Shown in pieces: positions 27,467-36,869 of a stretch of 64,000 bases of DNA. The stretch covers positions 340,390 through 404,389 of the forward strand of contig NZ_GG749280.1 in assembly GCF_000160555.1 (NCBI RefSeq). Direction: 5' to 3'. The number at the start of each line of letters is the position of its first letter. The stretch's first letter is position 1. The notes under the pieces were generated by a model. The model was not told where the DNA came from. It was given only the letters and a program-made list of their open reading frames with translations, and made no database searches. A program made the translations under genes and the position numbers. The DNA comes from Centipeda noxia ATCC 43541 (lineage in GTDB: Bacteria > Bacillota > Negativicutes > Selenomonadales > Selenomonadaceae).

Positions 27467-28197
27467 TCCGGGGTCAAATCCCGATACGCCGCATTGGCAG
27501 CCGCAAGATCTTCCTCTGTGTCGACGCCGATGAACACGGCGTCTGTCTCAATGACGCGGATGCGGTGCCCGTTCTCGAGCGCACGCAGCTGTTCGAGCGA
27601 CTCGGAGAGCTCGAGCGGCGTCTGTGCCATGCGCGCATAGGCCAGCAGGAAGTCGCGGCGGTAGGCGTAGATGCCGATGTGCTTATAGACCTTCGCGCCG
27701 GGATTCCGCGCATAGGGAATGCGGGCACGGGAGAAATAGAGCGCATTCCCTGCACGGTCGACAATGACCTTGACGTTGTTCGGGTTCTCCATCTCCGCCT
27801 CGTCTGTGAGAAGTGTCTTTGCCGTCGCCATTGGAAGTTTTTCATCTGCAAGGAACGGCTCGACAAGCGCATCGATCACGCCGGGATCGATGAGCGGCTC
27901 ATCGCCCTGCACGTTGATGATGAGATCATAGTCCCGCATCTTCTCCGCAACCTCAGCAAGACGATCCGTCCCCGTCGCATGATCGGCGCGCGTCATAACG
28001 GCGCGCCCTCCATGCTCCTCAACAGCGGCGCAGATGCGCGCATCGTCCGTTGCTACAACAACATCCTGCACAAGCTTCGCCCGGGCCGCCCGCTCGCAGA
28101 CGCGCACAACCATGGGTTTCCCGGCAATATCGCGCAGAGGCTTGCCGGGCAGACGCGTCGATGCATAACGCGCCGGGATAATGCAAAGAACTTTCAC
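27463..28197 (-). CDS. kdsB: 3-deoxy-manno-octulosonate cytidylyltransferase (CMP-KDO synthetase)
   Basis: 244 residues from GTG 28197, giving the family-typical N terminus MKVLCIIPARYASTRLPGKPL with AGGTG 6 bases upstream; an in-frame GTG at 28206 overlaps that Shine-Dalgarno sequence. Other motifs: NVQGDEPLIDP, MATAKTLL, RARIPYAR, HIGIYAYRRDFLL. It activates KDO with CTP for WaaA, whose gene lies directly upstream. Confidence 0.95.
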   Translation of the reverse strand: MKVLCIIPARYASTRLPGKPLRDIAGKPMVVRVCERAARAKLVQDVVVATDDARICAAVEEHGGRAVMTRADHATGTDRLAEVAEKMRDYDLIINVQGDEPLIDPGVIDALVEPFLADEKLPMATAKTLLTDEAEMENPNNVKVIVDRAGNALYFSRARIPYARNPGAKVYKHIGIYAYRRDFLLAYARMAQTPLELSESLEQLRALENGHRIRVIETDAVFIGVDTEEDLAAANAAYRDLTPD

Positions 28198-28212
28198 GTT
28201 ATTCACCTGTTT

Positions 28213-30753
28213 TCATACGACATCAGCCTCCTGCGGCATATGGCGTCCGTTGCCCAGTTTCGCCGCAAGTTGCTCCTTGAGTGTGCGGAAGAACGCCTCC
28301 CGCCCTTTCTGAAATGTGACCTCGACGGAGATCACATAGATGGGTACGCGCCACTTCGCGCGCACGACATCGCCCGGCACCTTCACCGCGTCCTTCTCCG
28401 TAATGACGATCGCCTCGACGCCGAGCGTCTCCGCACGGTAGAGCACCTCTGCCATGTCGCGCTCGCCGTAGTCGTGGTGATCCGGATAGCGCATGCTCTC
28501 CACCATCTCGACGCCGAGATCGGTCAGCGTCTGCTCAAACGAAGCGGGGTTGCCGATCGCCGAGACGGCGAGCACCTTTTTCCCCTCCATCTCAGTGGCG
28601 GGAATGCCGCCTGCGCCGATGTCCTCATACCAGTGGGAAAGGCGGACGAACTGGCGCGGCTGGTGGATGCTCTCAATGATGAGCCCGTCCTGATTGTAGC
28701 TGCGGAACGTCTCCCAGATATACGGAATCGCGCCGGGCGCCGCCTGATCGACCTTCGTCATCAGGCAGACGTCGGCGCGGTCAATATGCGAGAGCGGTTC
28801 GCGCAGGGTCCCGCGCGGCAGGAGATAGCCGTTGCCGAAGACGTTCACGGCGTCCACAAGCAGGATGTCCATGTCGCGTTCAAGCTGCCAGTGCTGGTAG
28901 CCGTCATCGAGGATGGCCACCTCCGCGCCGAAATGCTCAATTGCATAGCGCCCCGTGACCGCACGCTTCGGTCCGATGAGGACAGGAACGTTCGGCAGAT
29001 GCTTTGCCAGCATAAATGCCTCGTCGCCCGCCGTCTCGGCATCCATCTTCAGCGCACGTCCGTCCGAGACAATGCCGACATCGCCGCGCCACTTCGCACG
29101 GTAGCCGCGGTTGAGGATCGCAACGCGGTAGCCCATCTCGTGAATCGCACGCGCGAGGTGCTGTGCCGTCGGCGTCTTGCCCGTACCGCCGACCGTAACA
29201 TTGCCGAGACTGATGACGAAGCAGTCCAGCTGCTCTTTTTTAACCCAGCCCCAGCGATACATGGTCAGCTTGAGATTAACGAGCTGTTCATAGATGAGTG
29301 AGAACCCGTAGAAGATCGCCATGATGAGCCTGCGCGAGACGCCGCGCACCTCTTTGTCATGAACGAGATCGATGAAGTAGGTCTGGAAGTTCGCGACTTT
29401 CTGCGTCGCCTGCACGCGATGGTTGCTGATGCCCTGCTGTGCGCGGAGAGCACGGCGTGCCTCGTATGCCGCGAGCATATCGACAAGGATCTGCGCGGAC
29501 TTCTTCGAGGCGCCCTTATTCTCGTTGATGATGGCAAGTGTCTCGCGCTCGAGCCGCTGCCGCTCAGCATCGTCGCCGAAGAGGCGCAGGGTCTCGCGTG
29601 TCAGTTCCGCACCGCTCGTGACCGTTACAACGGCGTTGCGGTTGCGGAAGAGTGCGTGGATATCCTTGAAATTAAACATCTGACTGCCGACGATGATCGC
29701 CTTGCCGTGCGCCGCGGGCTCCAGAATATTATGTCCGCCGTGCGGGATCAGGCTGCCGCCGATGTAGATGACATCTCCGAGCCCATAAACGCGCCCGAGC
29801 TCGCCGACCGTATCGAGGACGACGATATCCTCGCCGCCCGCAGCACCCTTCTGCAGGTTCTTTCGCGTATTGACGGTAAAGCCCGCCTTGCGGCAGAGAT
29901 GCTCCACCTCCATCGTGCGCAGCACCTCACGCGGCGCGATGATGAGCCGCACGTTCGGATCTTTTGCACGCACGGCGGCAAAGGCAGCGAGCACCAGCTC
30001 CTCTTCGCCGCGATGCGTCGAGCCTGCGATCATGATGCGGCTCGCGCCCTCCAGGCCGAGCTCCTTGATGAGCGCGGCCCGTTCCTCAGGGCTGACACTC
30101 GTATACGCCTGATCGAACTTCGTATTGCCCGTGACTGTGACGAGCTCACGCGGCGCGCCGAGGCGCATGATGTAGTCCGCGTCGATGCTCGACTGCATGG
30201 CGAAGCATTTCACCGTTCCGATCATCTCGCGCAGCATGCCGAACAGATACTTATACTGCTTGACGCTGCGGTCGCTGATGCGCCCGTTGACCATCATGAC
30301 GGGAACATCCAGCTGTTTTGCCTTCTTGAGAAAGTTCGGCCAAAGCTCCGTCTCCACGGGCAGGAATACGCGCGGACGGATGCGCCCCACAACGCGTGAA
30401 GCGAGGAAGGGCAGATCGAGCGGGAAGTAGATGATTGCGTCCGCATCCTTAATGATGCGGTGCGCCATCTCATAGCCGCCCGTCGTAACAACGGAGACGA
30501 GAATGGGGCTGTCCGGGAACGCCTTGCGGAATTCGCGCACGAGCGGGCTCGTCGCCACGATCTCGCCGACGGACGCCGCATGCACCCAGATGGCGTTCTT
30601 GCCCGCCACCTTGTCGATGGTTTCCTGCGGATAGAAGCCGAAGCTCTGTTTGATGCGCTCAACAAAGCCGCGCTCGCGTGTCGCGCGCAGCATAAAGATC
30701 GGTATGATGATGGTGACGATGAGGATTGCTGCTAAATTATAGAGAAATCGCAT
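28213..30753 (-). CDS. Fusion of KDO transferase (WaaA) and tetraacyldisaccharide 4'-kinase (LpxK)
   Basis: 846 residues in one uninterrupted frame. Residues 1-~430 are WaaA/KdtA: N-terminal membrane anchor, WVHAASVGEIVA, LPVETELWPNFL, MIAGSTHRGEEE, LIPHGGHNILEPAAHGK. Residues ~470-846 are LpxK: GNVTVGGTGKTPTAQHLA (P-loop), RGYRAKWRG, DDGYQHWQLERDMDILL, GTLREPLSHIDRAD and the C-terminal ITEKDAVKV. LpxK phosphorylates lipid A disaccharide at the 4' position and WaaA then adds KDO, so consecutive membrane-surface steps share one polypeptide. A linker (~430-470) is rich in Arg, Ala and Gln. The frame is open across the junction with no stop. Confidence 0.95.
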   Translation of the reverse strand: MRFLYNLAAILIVTIIIPIFMLRATRERGFVERIKQSFGFYPQETIDKVAGKNAIWVHAASVGEIVATSPLVREFRKAFPDSPILVSVVTTGGYEMAHRIIKDADAIIYFPLDLPFLASRVVGRIRPRVFLPVETELWPNFLKKAKQLDVPVMMVNGRISDRSVKQYKYLFGMLREMIGTVKCFAMQSSIDADYIMRLGAPRELVTVTGNTKFDQAYTSVSPEERAALIKELGLEGASRIMIAGSTHRGEEELVLAAFAAVRAKDPNVRLIIAPREVLRTMEVEHLCRKAGFTVNTRKNLQKGAAGGEDIVVLDTVGELGRVYGLGDVIYIGGSLIPHGGHNILEPAAHGKAIIVGSQMFNFKDIHALFRNRNAVVTVTSGAELTRETLRLFGDDAERQRLERETLAIINENKGASKKSAQILVDMLAAYEARRALRAQQGISNHRVQATQKVANFQTYFIDLVHDKEVRGVSRRLIMAIFYGFSLIYEQLVNLKLTMYRWGWVKKEQLDCFVISLGNVTVGGTGKTPTAQHLARAIHEMGYRVAILNRGYRAKWRGDVGIVSDGRALKMDAETAGDEAFMLAKHLPNVPVLIGPKRAVTGRYAIEHFGAEVAILDDGYQHWQLERDMDILLVDAVNVFGNGYLLPRGTLREPLSHIDRADVCLMTKVDQAAPGAIPYIWETFRSYNQDGLIIESIHQPRQFVRLSHWYEDIGAGGIPATEMEGKKVLAVSAIGNPASFEQTLTDLGVEMVESMRYPDHHDYGERDMAEVLYRAETLGVEAIVITEKDAVKVPGDVVRAKWRVPIYVISVEVTFQKGREAFFRTLKEQLAAKLGNGRHMPQEADVV

Positions 30754-30756
30754 GCG

Positions 30757-32481
30757 TCACTCTCCCCGAAACTGAATGTCATAAAGATGCTGATAGAGCC
30801 CGCCCTTTGCAAGAAGCTCCTCGTGCGTCCCCTGCTCCACGATGCGCCCGCCGTCGATGACATAGATACGGTCGGCGTTGAAGACCGTGGAGAGACGGTG
30901 CGCAATAACGAAACTCGTGCGGCCGACCATGAGGTTGTCCAGCGCTGCCTGCACAATCTTCTCGCTCTCCGTATCGAGCGCCGAAGTCGCCTCGTCCAGG
31001 ATGAGGATGCGCGGATCCTTAAGGATCGCGCGCGCGATGGCGATGCGCTGGCGCTGTCCGCCGGAGATGCTCACGCCGCGCTCGCCGATCTCGGTATCGT
31101 AGCCGCGCTCGAGCTCCATGATGAAGTTATGCGCGTTCGCTGCGCGTGCCGCCTCCTCGATCTCCGCGTCCGTCGCGTCGAGGCGCCCGTAGCGGATATT
31201 CTCGCGGATCGTCGTGGAGAACAGCATCGTCTCCTGCGGCACGAGTCCGATCTGCCCGCGCAGCGATGCGAGCGTCACGTCGCGGATATCGTGTCCGTCG
31301 ACCGTAATCACGCCGCTGTCCGCTTCGTAAAAACGCGGAATGAGATTTGCAATCGTCGACTTCCCCGCACCCGACGGGCCGACAAAGGCAATCATCTCGC
31401 CCGGCTGTGCCTCAAGGGTGATGCCGTCAAGCGCAGGGCGTCCTTCCTTATACGAGAACGTGACATGATCAAAGCGCACATGCCCCTTTACCGGAGGGAG
31501 CGGCTGCGCACCGGGCCGGTCTGTGATGCTCTCCTCGAGATCAACGACCGTAAATACGCGGTCCACTGCAGCCATCGCCTTCTGCAGGTTTCCGTAGATG
31601 CGCGAAAGCCGCTTGACGGGATTTGCGAGGTTGACTGCGTAGGTCAGGAACGCGACGAACGCACCCGCCGTAATCTCACCGTTGACAACCTCGTAGCCGC
31701 CGAACCAGACGATGAGTGTGACGGCAATCGCCGCGAGAAACTCCACCGTCGGCGTGAGCATACTCGTCTGCTGGACGTTCTTCATCACCGCCTCGAAGTT
31801 GCGCTGATTGCTGCGTACGAAGCGGTCGATCTCATAGTCCTCGCGCACGAAGGACTTCACCACGCGCGTCGCGGAGAAGCTCTCCTGCAGGAGCGCCGTG
31901 ATCTCGGCGAGGCGTTGCTGAATGACGTTGCTGGACTTCTTGATCTTGCGTCCGAAGATCTTCATCGCCTGCCCGACCATCGGGATAACGACAAGCGTCA
32001 GGAGCGAGAGCTTCCAGTCGAGGTAGAACATGAGGACAAGCGATCCGATGAGGATGCAGCCCTCCGTCACGAGGTCGATCAGATTGTCCACGAGCGCCGA
32101 CTGGATCGCCGCTACGTCGTTCGTGACAAAGCTCATGATCTCGCCCGTCTGGTGCCGGTCATAGTACGCGAGCGGCATCCGCTGGAATTTGCGGAACATG
32201 ACCTCGCGCACGTCAATGATAACCTTCTGCCCGATGTAGGAGACGAGATAGGACTGCCCAAAATAAAAAATCCCGCGCAGGAAAAAGATGACGACAATGC
32301 CGATGCAGATGGCATTCAAAAGTGCCATGTTCTTATCTGCGAGGACATCGTCGATCATGTCCTTGATGATCCACGGGACGTATAGATTCGCCGCTGAGGC
32401 GAGGATAATGAACACAATCGCCAGCCCGAGCTTATTGACATAGGGCCGCATGTAGGTCAGCAGTCTCTTATAATTCTTCAT
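30757..32481 (-). CDS. msbA: Lipid A export ABC transporter MsbA
   Basis: 574 residues. Six-helix ABC exporter membrane domain (residues 1-310), then the nucleotide-binding domain: Walker A FVGPSGAGKST, Q-loop LVPQETMLF, signature VSISGGQRQR, Walker B ILILDEATSALD, H-loop IAHRLST. It flips core-lipid A across the inner membrane. Position between lpxB and waaA-lpxK supports MsbA rather than a general multidrug exporter. Confidence 0.94.
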   Translation of the reverse strand: MKNYKRLLTYMRPYVNKLGLAIVFIILASAANLYVPWIIKDMIDDVLADKNMALLNAICIGIVVIFFLRGIFYFGQSYLVSYIGQKVIIDVREVMFRKFQRMPLAYYDRHQTGEIMSFVTNDVAAIQSALVDNLIDLVTEGCILIGSLVLMFYLDWKLSLLTLVVIPMVGQAMKIFGRKIKKSSNVIQQRLAEITALLQESFSATRVVKSFVREDYEIDRFVRSNQRNFEAVMKNVQQTSMLTPTVEFLAAIAVTLIVWFGGYEVVNGEITAGAFVAFLTYAVNLANPVKRLSRIYGNLQKAMAAVDRVFTVVDLEESITDRPGAQPLPPVKGHVRFDHVTFSYKEGRPALDGITLEAQPGEMIAFVGPSGAGKSTIANLIPRFYEADSGVITVDGHDIRDVTLASLRGQIGLVPQETMLFSTTIRENIRYGRLDATDAEIEEAARAANAHNFIMELERGYDTEIGERGVSISGGQRQRIAIARAILKDPRILILDEATSALDTESEKIVQAALDNLMVGRTSFVIAHRLSTVFNADRIYVIDGGRIVEQGTHEELLAKGGLYQHLYDIQFRGE

Positions 32482-32505
32482 AGCTCTCCCATTGGAAAGG
32501 ATATA

Positions 32506-33639
32506 TTATACACGTCTGCCCAGCGCGATAATCTTTTCCGCAACACGGCGTGCCGCATGGGGTTCGCCCAGCATCTCCACCGCGCGTGCAAGACGCTCCG
32601 TTACATAGGAGCGTGCTTCGCCGTCCGCGATGATCGGTTCCATCGCCGCGGCGATGCGCTCCGGCTGTACTGCTCCCTGCAAAAGCTCGGTCTCGAACGT
32701 CTCGCCGAGCAGAATATTCGGCAGGGAAAAGCGCGGCACATCAACGAGCAGACGCCCGACGAAATAGGAGAGCGCAGACATCCGGTAAAGGACAACGGCG
32801 GGCAGTCCCATAACGGCGGCCTCCATGACAACCGTCCCCGAGGCCGCAATTGCTGCGCGTGCAGCCTTCATGAGGGCATAGCGCGCGTCATGTGTCAGCG
32901 TAACCTCCACCGGAGACGCTGCCAGATGTTCCTCGATACGCTGCTCATCGACCCCGCCCGCCACAGGCAGGAAAAAGCGCCGCGCGGGATCCCGCGTCTG
33001 CAGGATCTCTGCCGCACCGAGCATGGGAGGAAGGAGGCGCTCAATCTCCTCGCGCCGACTGCCCGGCATGAGGAGAATCGGCACATCGTTCTCTTCGATG
33101 CCAAAGTGCCGGCGCGCCTCCTCCGGCTCCATCTCTGCACGCACCGTATCGATGAGCGGATTGCCGACAAAGGAGATGTTCGCCCCGGCCGCCTCATAGG
33201 GCGGAAGCTCATGCGGGAAGATCGCGACAATTTCATCGGCGAGCGCCGCGCAGGACTTTGCACGCCCCTTGCGCCACGCCCATGCAGAAGGCGGAATATA
33301 AGAAAAAACGGGGATCCCCCGCTCTTTCGCCCGCGCCGCGAGCCGCCAATTAAAGTCCGGATAGTCGATGATGACGAGAACGTCCGGACGCTCCTCCTCC
33401 ATCAGATGTGTGAGATCGTCCAAAAGAGCGAAGATGCGGCGCAGATTCAGGAGCACCGCTGAGATGCCCATGACGTTGTAGTCCGTATAGTTCTGACGGA
33501 GCGTTACCCCCGCCGCTGCCATCTCCGCCCCGCCGAAGCCGATCAGAGCAATGGAGGGATCCAGCGCACGCAGTTCGCGTGCGAGTGCCGCTCCGTGGAG
33601 ATCGCCCGAGGTTTCCCCCGCCGAAAGCATGATTTTCAA
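32506..33639 (-). CDS. lpxB: Lipid-A-disaccharide synthase
   Basis: 377 residues from TTG 33639 with GGGAG 7 bases upstream; ATG 33630 is the alternative. Motifs: MLSAGETSGDLHGAALA, VIIDYPDFNWRLA, YIPPSAWAWRKGR, LLMPGSRREEIERLLP, AIAASGTVVMEAA. It condenses UDP-diacylglucosamine with lipid X. It directly follows lpxI, whose product is lipid X. Confidence 0.96.
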   Translation of the reverse strand: MKIMLSAGETSGDLHGAALARELRALDPSIALIGFGGAEMAAAGVTLRQNYTDYNVMGISAVLLNLRRIFALLDDLTHLMEEERPDVLVIIDYPDFNWRLAARAKERGIPVFSYIPPSAWAWRKGRAKSCAALADEIVAIFPHELPPYEAAGANISFVGNPLIDTVRAEMEPEEARRHFGIEENDVPILLMPGSRREEIERLLPPMLGAAEILQTRDPARRFFLPVAGGVDEQRIEEHLAASPVEVTLTHDARYALMKAARAAIAASGTVVMEAAVMGLPAVVLYRMSALSYFVGRLLVDVPRFSLPNILLGETFETELLQGAVQPERIAAAMEPIIADGEARSYVTERLARAVEMLGEPHAARRVAEKIIALGRRV

Positions 33640-33651
33640 AAGGGGACTCCC

Positions 33652-34455
33652 TTACATCGCCGCAATTGTAATTCCGTTTGCCTCGGCGAGCGCCACTGCG
33701 CGCTCCTTGTCGATGAAGAGGGTCTTATCCGCCTCGAGCACGAGCGCCGATGCCTTTGCCGCGACCAGCGACTCGATCGTATCAAGTCCGACTGTGGGCA
33801 CGTCAAAGCGGCTGTCCTGCTGGGGCTTTGCCGCCTTCGCGACAACGGCGCCGCCGCCTGCGAGCGCCCCGCCGCGGCGGATGCACGCATCCGTCCCCTC
33901 GATCGCTTCGAGCGCCATGACGGCACGATTTTTTACAACGGCGGTCTGCCCGATATCGAGGCGCCCGATCTCGCGCGCCATCTGAAGACCATACTCCATA
34001 TCCGCGCGCTCGGCATCCGTCGGCAGGCGGCTCGTGAGTATCCCTGCCGCCGGCATGAGCGGACGGATGAGCGCCGTCTGATCGAGCGGCGTCACGCCGA
34101 TCTTCATCAGCGCACCGACAAACATCATCATGATGGTATCGTCATTTTGGTTCGGCAGCTGCATGAGCATTCCGCGCAGCATCTCATCCGGCTGGATCGC
34201 CCCCGTGAAGAGAAGCTCCTTCGTCACCTTGCCGATCATGGTGACCTTCTTGATCTCCTCCTGTCGGAGATAGGCCAAAATCTCAGCGATCGAGCCAATG
34301 CTGATCGCACGGTAGACCGACGCCGCCTCCTGCAGCTCCGGATCGACATCCGGCAGGAGCGCGATCGCGTGTACCTCATAGCCCTGCGCACGCGCCGCAC
34401 GCGCGCACGCAGCGGGCAGATGCCCGACGCCCGCGAGCAGACCCAGTTTTTCCAT
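33652..34455 (-). CDS. lpxI: UDP-2,3-diacylglucosamine pyrophosphatase LpxI
   Basis: 267 residues, LpxI (DUF1009) type: N-terminal LGLLAGVGHLPAACA, then TMIGKVTKELLF, the C-terminal catalytic region GQTAVVKNRAVMALEAIEGTDACIRR as separate strands, and VLEADKTLFID. It cleaves UDP-diacyl-GlcN to lipid X and UMP. This is the non-homologous alternative to LpxH, known from alphaproteobacteria and other diderms. It lies between lpxA and lpxB, as expected for that step. Confidence 0.93.
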   Translation of the reverse strand: MEKLGLLAGVGHLPAACARAARAQGYEVHAIALLPDVDPELQEAASVYRAISIGSIAEILAYLRQEEIKKVTMIGKVTKELLFTGAIQPDEMLRGMLMQLPNQNDDTIMMMFVGALMKIGVTPLDQTALIRPLMPAAGILTSRLPTDAERADMEYGLQMAREIGRLDIGQTAVVKNRAVMALEAIEGTDACIRRGGALAGGGAVVAKAAKPQQDSRFDVPTVGLDTIESLVAAKASALVLEADKTLFIDKERAVALAEANGITIAAM

Positions 34456-34466
34456 AGATTTCTCCC

Positions 34467-35279
34467 TTACTCGTCCTCATGACGCTCGCGGCAGATTCCG
34501 CGCTCCGCATTGCGGAGGAAACGCAGGAGATGATCGATCTCCTCGCAGGAATCCACCTCCTGCTCAATCACGGCAATCGCCTGCGTGAGGTTCAGCCCCG
34601 AGCGGTAGAGGATCTTATATGCATGCTTAATGCGCCGCCGCACGTCGAGCGGTATGCCCGCACGCGAGATGCCGACGCTGTTGAGTCCTACCGCACGCGC
34701 CGGATGCCCGTCCACCATTGTGAACGGCACAACATCCTGCACGAGCTTCGACGTGCCGCCGATCATCGCATTGCGGCCGATCTTCACAAACTGGTGTACG
34801 CCCGCCATGCCGCCGATCACGACGCCATCCTCGACGGTCGCGTGTCCTGCGAGCATCGCAGCGTTGCTCATGATGATGCGGTTGCCGAGCACACAGTTAT
34901 GCGCAATGTGTGTATATGCCATGAGCAGGCAGTCGTCGCCGATGCGTGTCTCCTCGCTCTCGCCCGTCGCGCGGTGCACGGTTGCACACTCGCGGATGGT
35001 GGTCCGGTCACCGATGAATGTATAGCTTTTTTCGCCCTTGAACTTCAGATCCTGCGGCACCTCGCCGATGGACGCACCCTGGAATATGTGGCAGTCACGA
35101 CCGATCTGGGTCCACTCCTTGATCACAACGTGCGGGCCGATCTTCGTTCCCTCACCGATCTGAACATGGTCAGAGATGACCGCATAAGGACCGATCTCCA
35201 CGTTTCGCGCAATGCGCGCTGTCGGTGCAATGACAGCGGTTTCATGGATATAGGCAAGAACCTTGCTGCTGCTTGTCAT
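34467..35279 (-). CDS. lpxA: UDP-N-acetylglucosamine acyltransferase
   Basis: 270 residues from ATG 35279, with AAGGAG 9 bases upstream. Left-handed beta-helix hexapeptides run from IHETAVIAPTARI through VRHRATGE-type turns to GVHQFVKIGRNAMIGG; the family signature RECATVHRATGE and HIAHNCVLGN (catalytic His region) are present. A C-terminal helical domain follows (~195-270). First acylation step of lipid A. lpxD is not in the cluster. Confidence 0.95.
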   Translation of the reverse strand: MTSSSKVLAYIHETAVIAPTARIARNVEIGPYAVISDHVQIGEGTKIGPHVVIKEWTQIGRDCHIFQGASIGEVPQDLKFKGEKSYTFIGDRTTIRECATVHRATGESEETRIGDDCLLMAYTHIAHNCVLGNRIIMSNAAMLAGHATVEDGVVIGGMAGVHQFVKIGRNAMIGGTSKLVQDVVPFTMVDGHPARAVGLNSVGISRAGIPLDVRRRIKHAYKILYRSGLNLTQAIAVIEQEVDSCEEIDHLLRFLRNAERGICRERHEDE

Positions 35280-35352
35280 CTGTCTCAACTCCTTCAGCCC
35301 CACACGATTCGGGGCAGACATTTTCCACTCTCTGTTAGAATCCGGCAGAAGC

Positions 35353-35392
35353 GATTTTCTTTCACTTCGGAAAATCAGCCGTAAATTCCGAA
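35353..35392. repeat. Overlapping inverted repeats in the fabZ-lpxA gap
   Basis: The 167-base gap between fabZ and lpxA holds TTCGGAA (35366-35372) / TTCCGAA (35386-35392) and, overlapping it, GATTTTC (35353-35359) / GAAAATC (35370-35376). Only one of the two can form at a time. They could be an operator or an RNA switch; nothing else in the gap is recognised. Confidence 0.35.
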
Positions 35393-35446
35393 TAATTCTC
35401 TTCTGTGGCGGAATATGTCCATTTTTTCAGTATTTATCACTATTTC

Positions 35447-35887
35447 TTAGATTTCATCCCCGTTTTTCAGTGCGAACTTGAAATCCGCCGCGGCCACGAG
35501 CTCATCCTCCACATAGGCATCCGCATGCAGCACGCCGAAGACACCGCGCACGCGTACGAGCTCCGCCTTTGTCACGACAACATCGCCGGGTACAACGGGG
35601 CGCTTGAACTTCACATTCTCCATGCCGCCGAAGAGCGCAATCTTGCCGCGGTGTTCGGCCGGATAGAGCATGGCCACGCCGCCCACCTGCGCCATTCCCT
35701 CGAGGAGAAGGACGCCGGGCATAATCGGATGCCCCGGAAAATGTCCGAGGAAGAACGGCTCATTCATCGTCACGCATTTGATCCCCGTTGCCGACTTGAA
35801 CGGCACCAGATCCGTAATGCGGTCTACGAGAAGCATCGGCGGGCGATGCGGCAGAATCTGCTGAATCTCATTGATGTCCAAAGTCAT
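35447..35887 (-). CDS. fabZ: 3-hydroxyacyl-[acyl-carrier-protein] dehydratase
   Basis: 146 residues from ATG 35887; the open frame reaches further, but there it is antiparallel noise in lpxC. Hot-dog fold with IQQILPHRPPMLLVDRI, catalytic His in GHFPGHPIMPGVLLLEGMAQ, and the FKRPVVPGDV strand. It dehydrates 3-hydroxyacyl-ACP, the same pool LpxA draws on, so its place between lpxC and lpxA balances fatty-acid and lipid A flux. Confidence 0.96.
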   Translation of the reverse strand: MTLDINEIQQILPHRPPMLLVDRITDLVPFKSATGIKCVTMNEPFFLGHFPGHPIMPGVLLLEGMAQVGGVAMLYPAEHRGKIALFGGMENVKFKRPVVPGDVVVTKAELVRVRGVFGVLHADAYVEDELVAAADFKFALKNGDEI

Positions 35888-35889
35888 GC

Positions 35890-36714
35890 TTATTCCCTCT
35901 TCCCTGCAATCTGTTTCGCCAGCGCCGTATTGAGCGCGTGTCCCGACGCCACGGCGATGATGTGTCCGCGAATCATGCCGGCCAGCCGGATGTCCCCGAT
36001 CACGTCGAGGATCTTGTGCCGCACGAGCTCGTTCGGGAAGTTCAGCGCGTTCATCCATCCCTCGTCGTTGTAGACGATCACCGTCTCGAGCGAGCCGCCG
36101 AGGCCGAGACCGTTTGCACGCAGCGCCTCGATTTCCTTTTCATAGGCGATCGTCCGCGCGGGCGCGATCTCTTTTTCGTATGCCTCCGGCGTAACCTCGA
36201 TATCGTAGTACTGAACGCCGACCAGCGGATGATCGTTGAGCGATGTAAACGAGACACGCAGCCCGTCATAGGGCACAGCCATAACGAAATGGCCGCCGTC
36301 GTCCGCACGGTAGACGCGGTCAATCACCGTCACATGGCGGTCCGTATCCTGTTCGACCGTCCCTGCCTCAGCAATGAGGCGGAAGAACGTACGCGCGCTG
36401 CCGTCCACAACGGGAGGCTCCTCAGCATCAAGCGTCACGCGGCAGTTATCGACGCCATGTACATGCAGTGCACTCATCAGATGCTCAATCGTAAAGAATT
36501 TCAATGCGCCCGCGCTGATCGTCGTCGCGCGGAGCGTCGCCGTCACGTTGGCCGCCGTCGCCGCAACGGGCGGCTCCTCCGGCATATCCGAACGCGCAAA
36601 CAGGATCCCCGTCCCCGGCGGTGCCGGAGCAAGTTCCATGTGTACCGGCCGTCCCGAATGCAGTCCGATGCCGTCATAGACCACACGCGACGCCAGCGTT
36701 CTCTCTTTTTGCAA
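35890..36714 (-). CDS. lpxC: UDP-3-O-acyl-N-acetylglucosamine deacetylase
   Basis: 274 residues from TTG 36714, with GGGAGG 7 bases upstream. Zinc ligands are in FTIEHLMSALH and in RHKILDVIGDI, with the catalytic His in GHIIAVASGHALN. First committed, zinc-dependent step of lipid A synthesis and first gene of the LPS cluster, with its own promoter. Shorter than E. coli LpxC (305 residues). Confidence 0.96.
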   Translation of the reverse strand: MQKERTLASRVVYDGIGLHSGRPVHMELAPAPPGTGILFARSDMPEEPPVAATAANVTATLRATTISAGALKFFTIEHLMSALHVHGVDNCRVTLDAEEPPVVDGSARTFFRLIAEAGTVEQDTDRHVTVIDRVYRADDGGHFVMAVPYDGLRVSFTSLNDHPLVGVQYYDIEVTPEAYEKEIAPARTIAYEKEIEALRANGLGLGGSLETVIVYNDEGWMNALNFPNELVRHKILDVIGDIRLAGMIRGHIIAVASGHALNTALAKQIAGKRE

Positions 36715-36757
36715 GCAATATCCTCCCGGAAATCTGTCACATACGAATTCATGCTAT

Positions 36758-36786
36758 ATGATACTAAAAATTTTTCGAACTTGCAA
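36758..36786 (-). promoter_or_regulatory. Promoter of the lpxC operon
   Basis: Minus-strand TTGCAA (36781-36786), 17 bases, TATCAT (36758-36763). It is divergent from, and 27 bases away from, the tmRNA promoter. Confidence 0.75.
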
Positions 36787-36812
36787 GAGAATCGCTGATA
36801 AAATGAACCGAT

Positions 36813-36841
36813 TTGACAGGCTTCGTTCGTTCTGTTATGAT
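36813..36841 (+). promoter_or_regulatory. tmRNA promoter
   Basis: TTGACA (36813-36818), 17 bases, TATGAT (36836-36841), about 28 bases before the mature tmRNA 5' end. Confidence 0.85.
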
Positions 36842-36869
36842 ATATGCAGGCACATGTGCTTCCATTATC

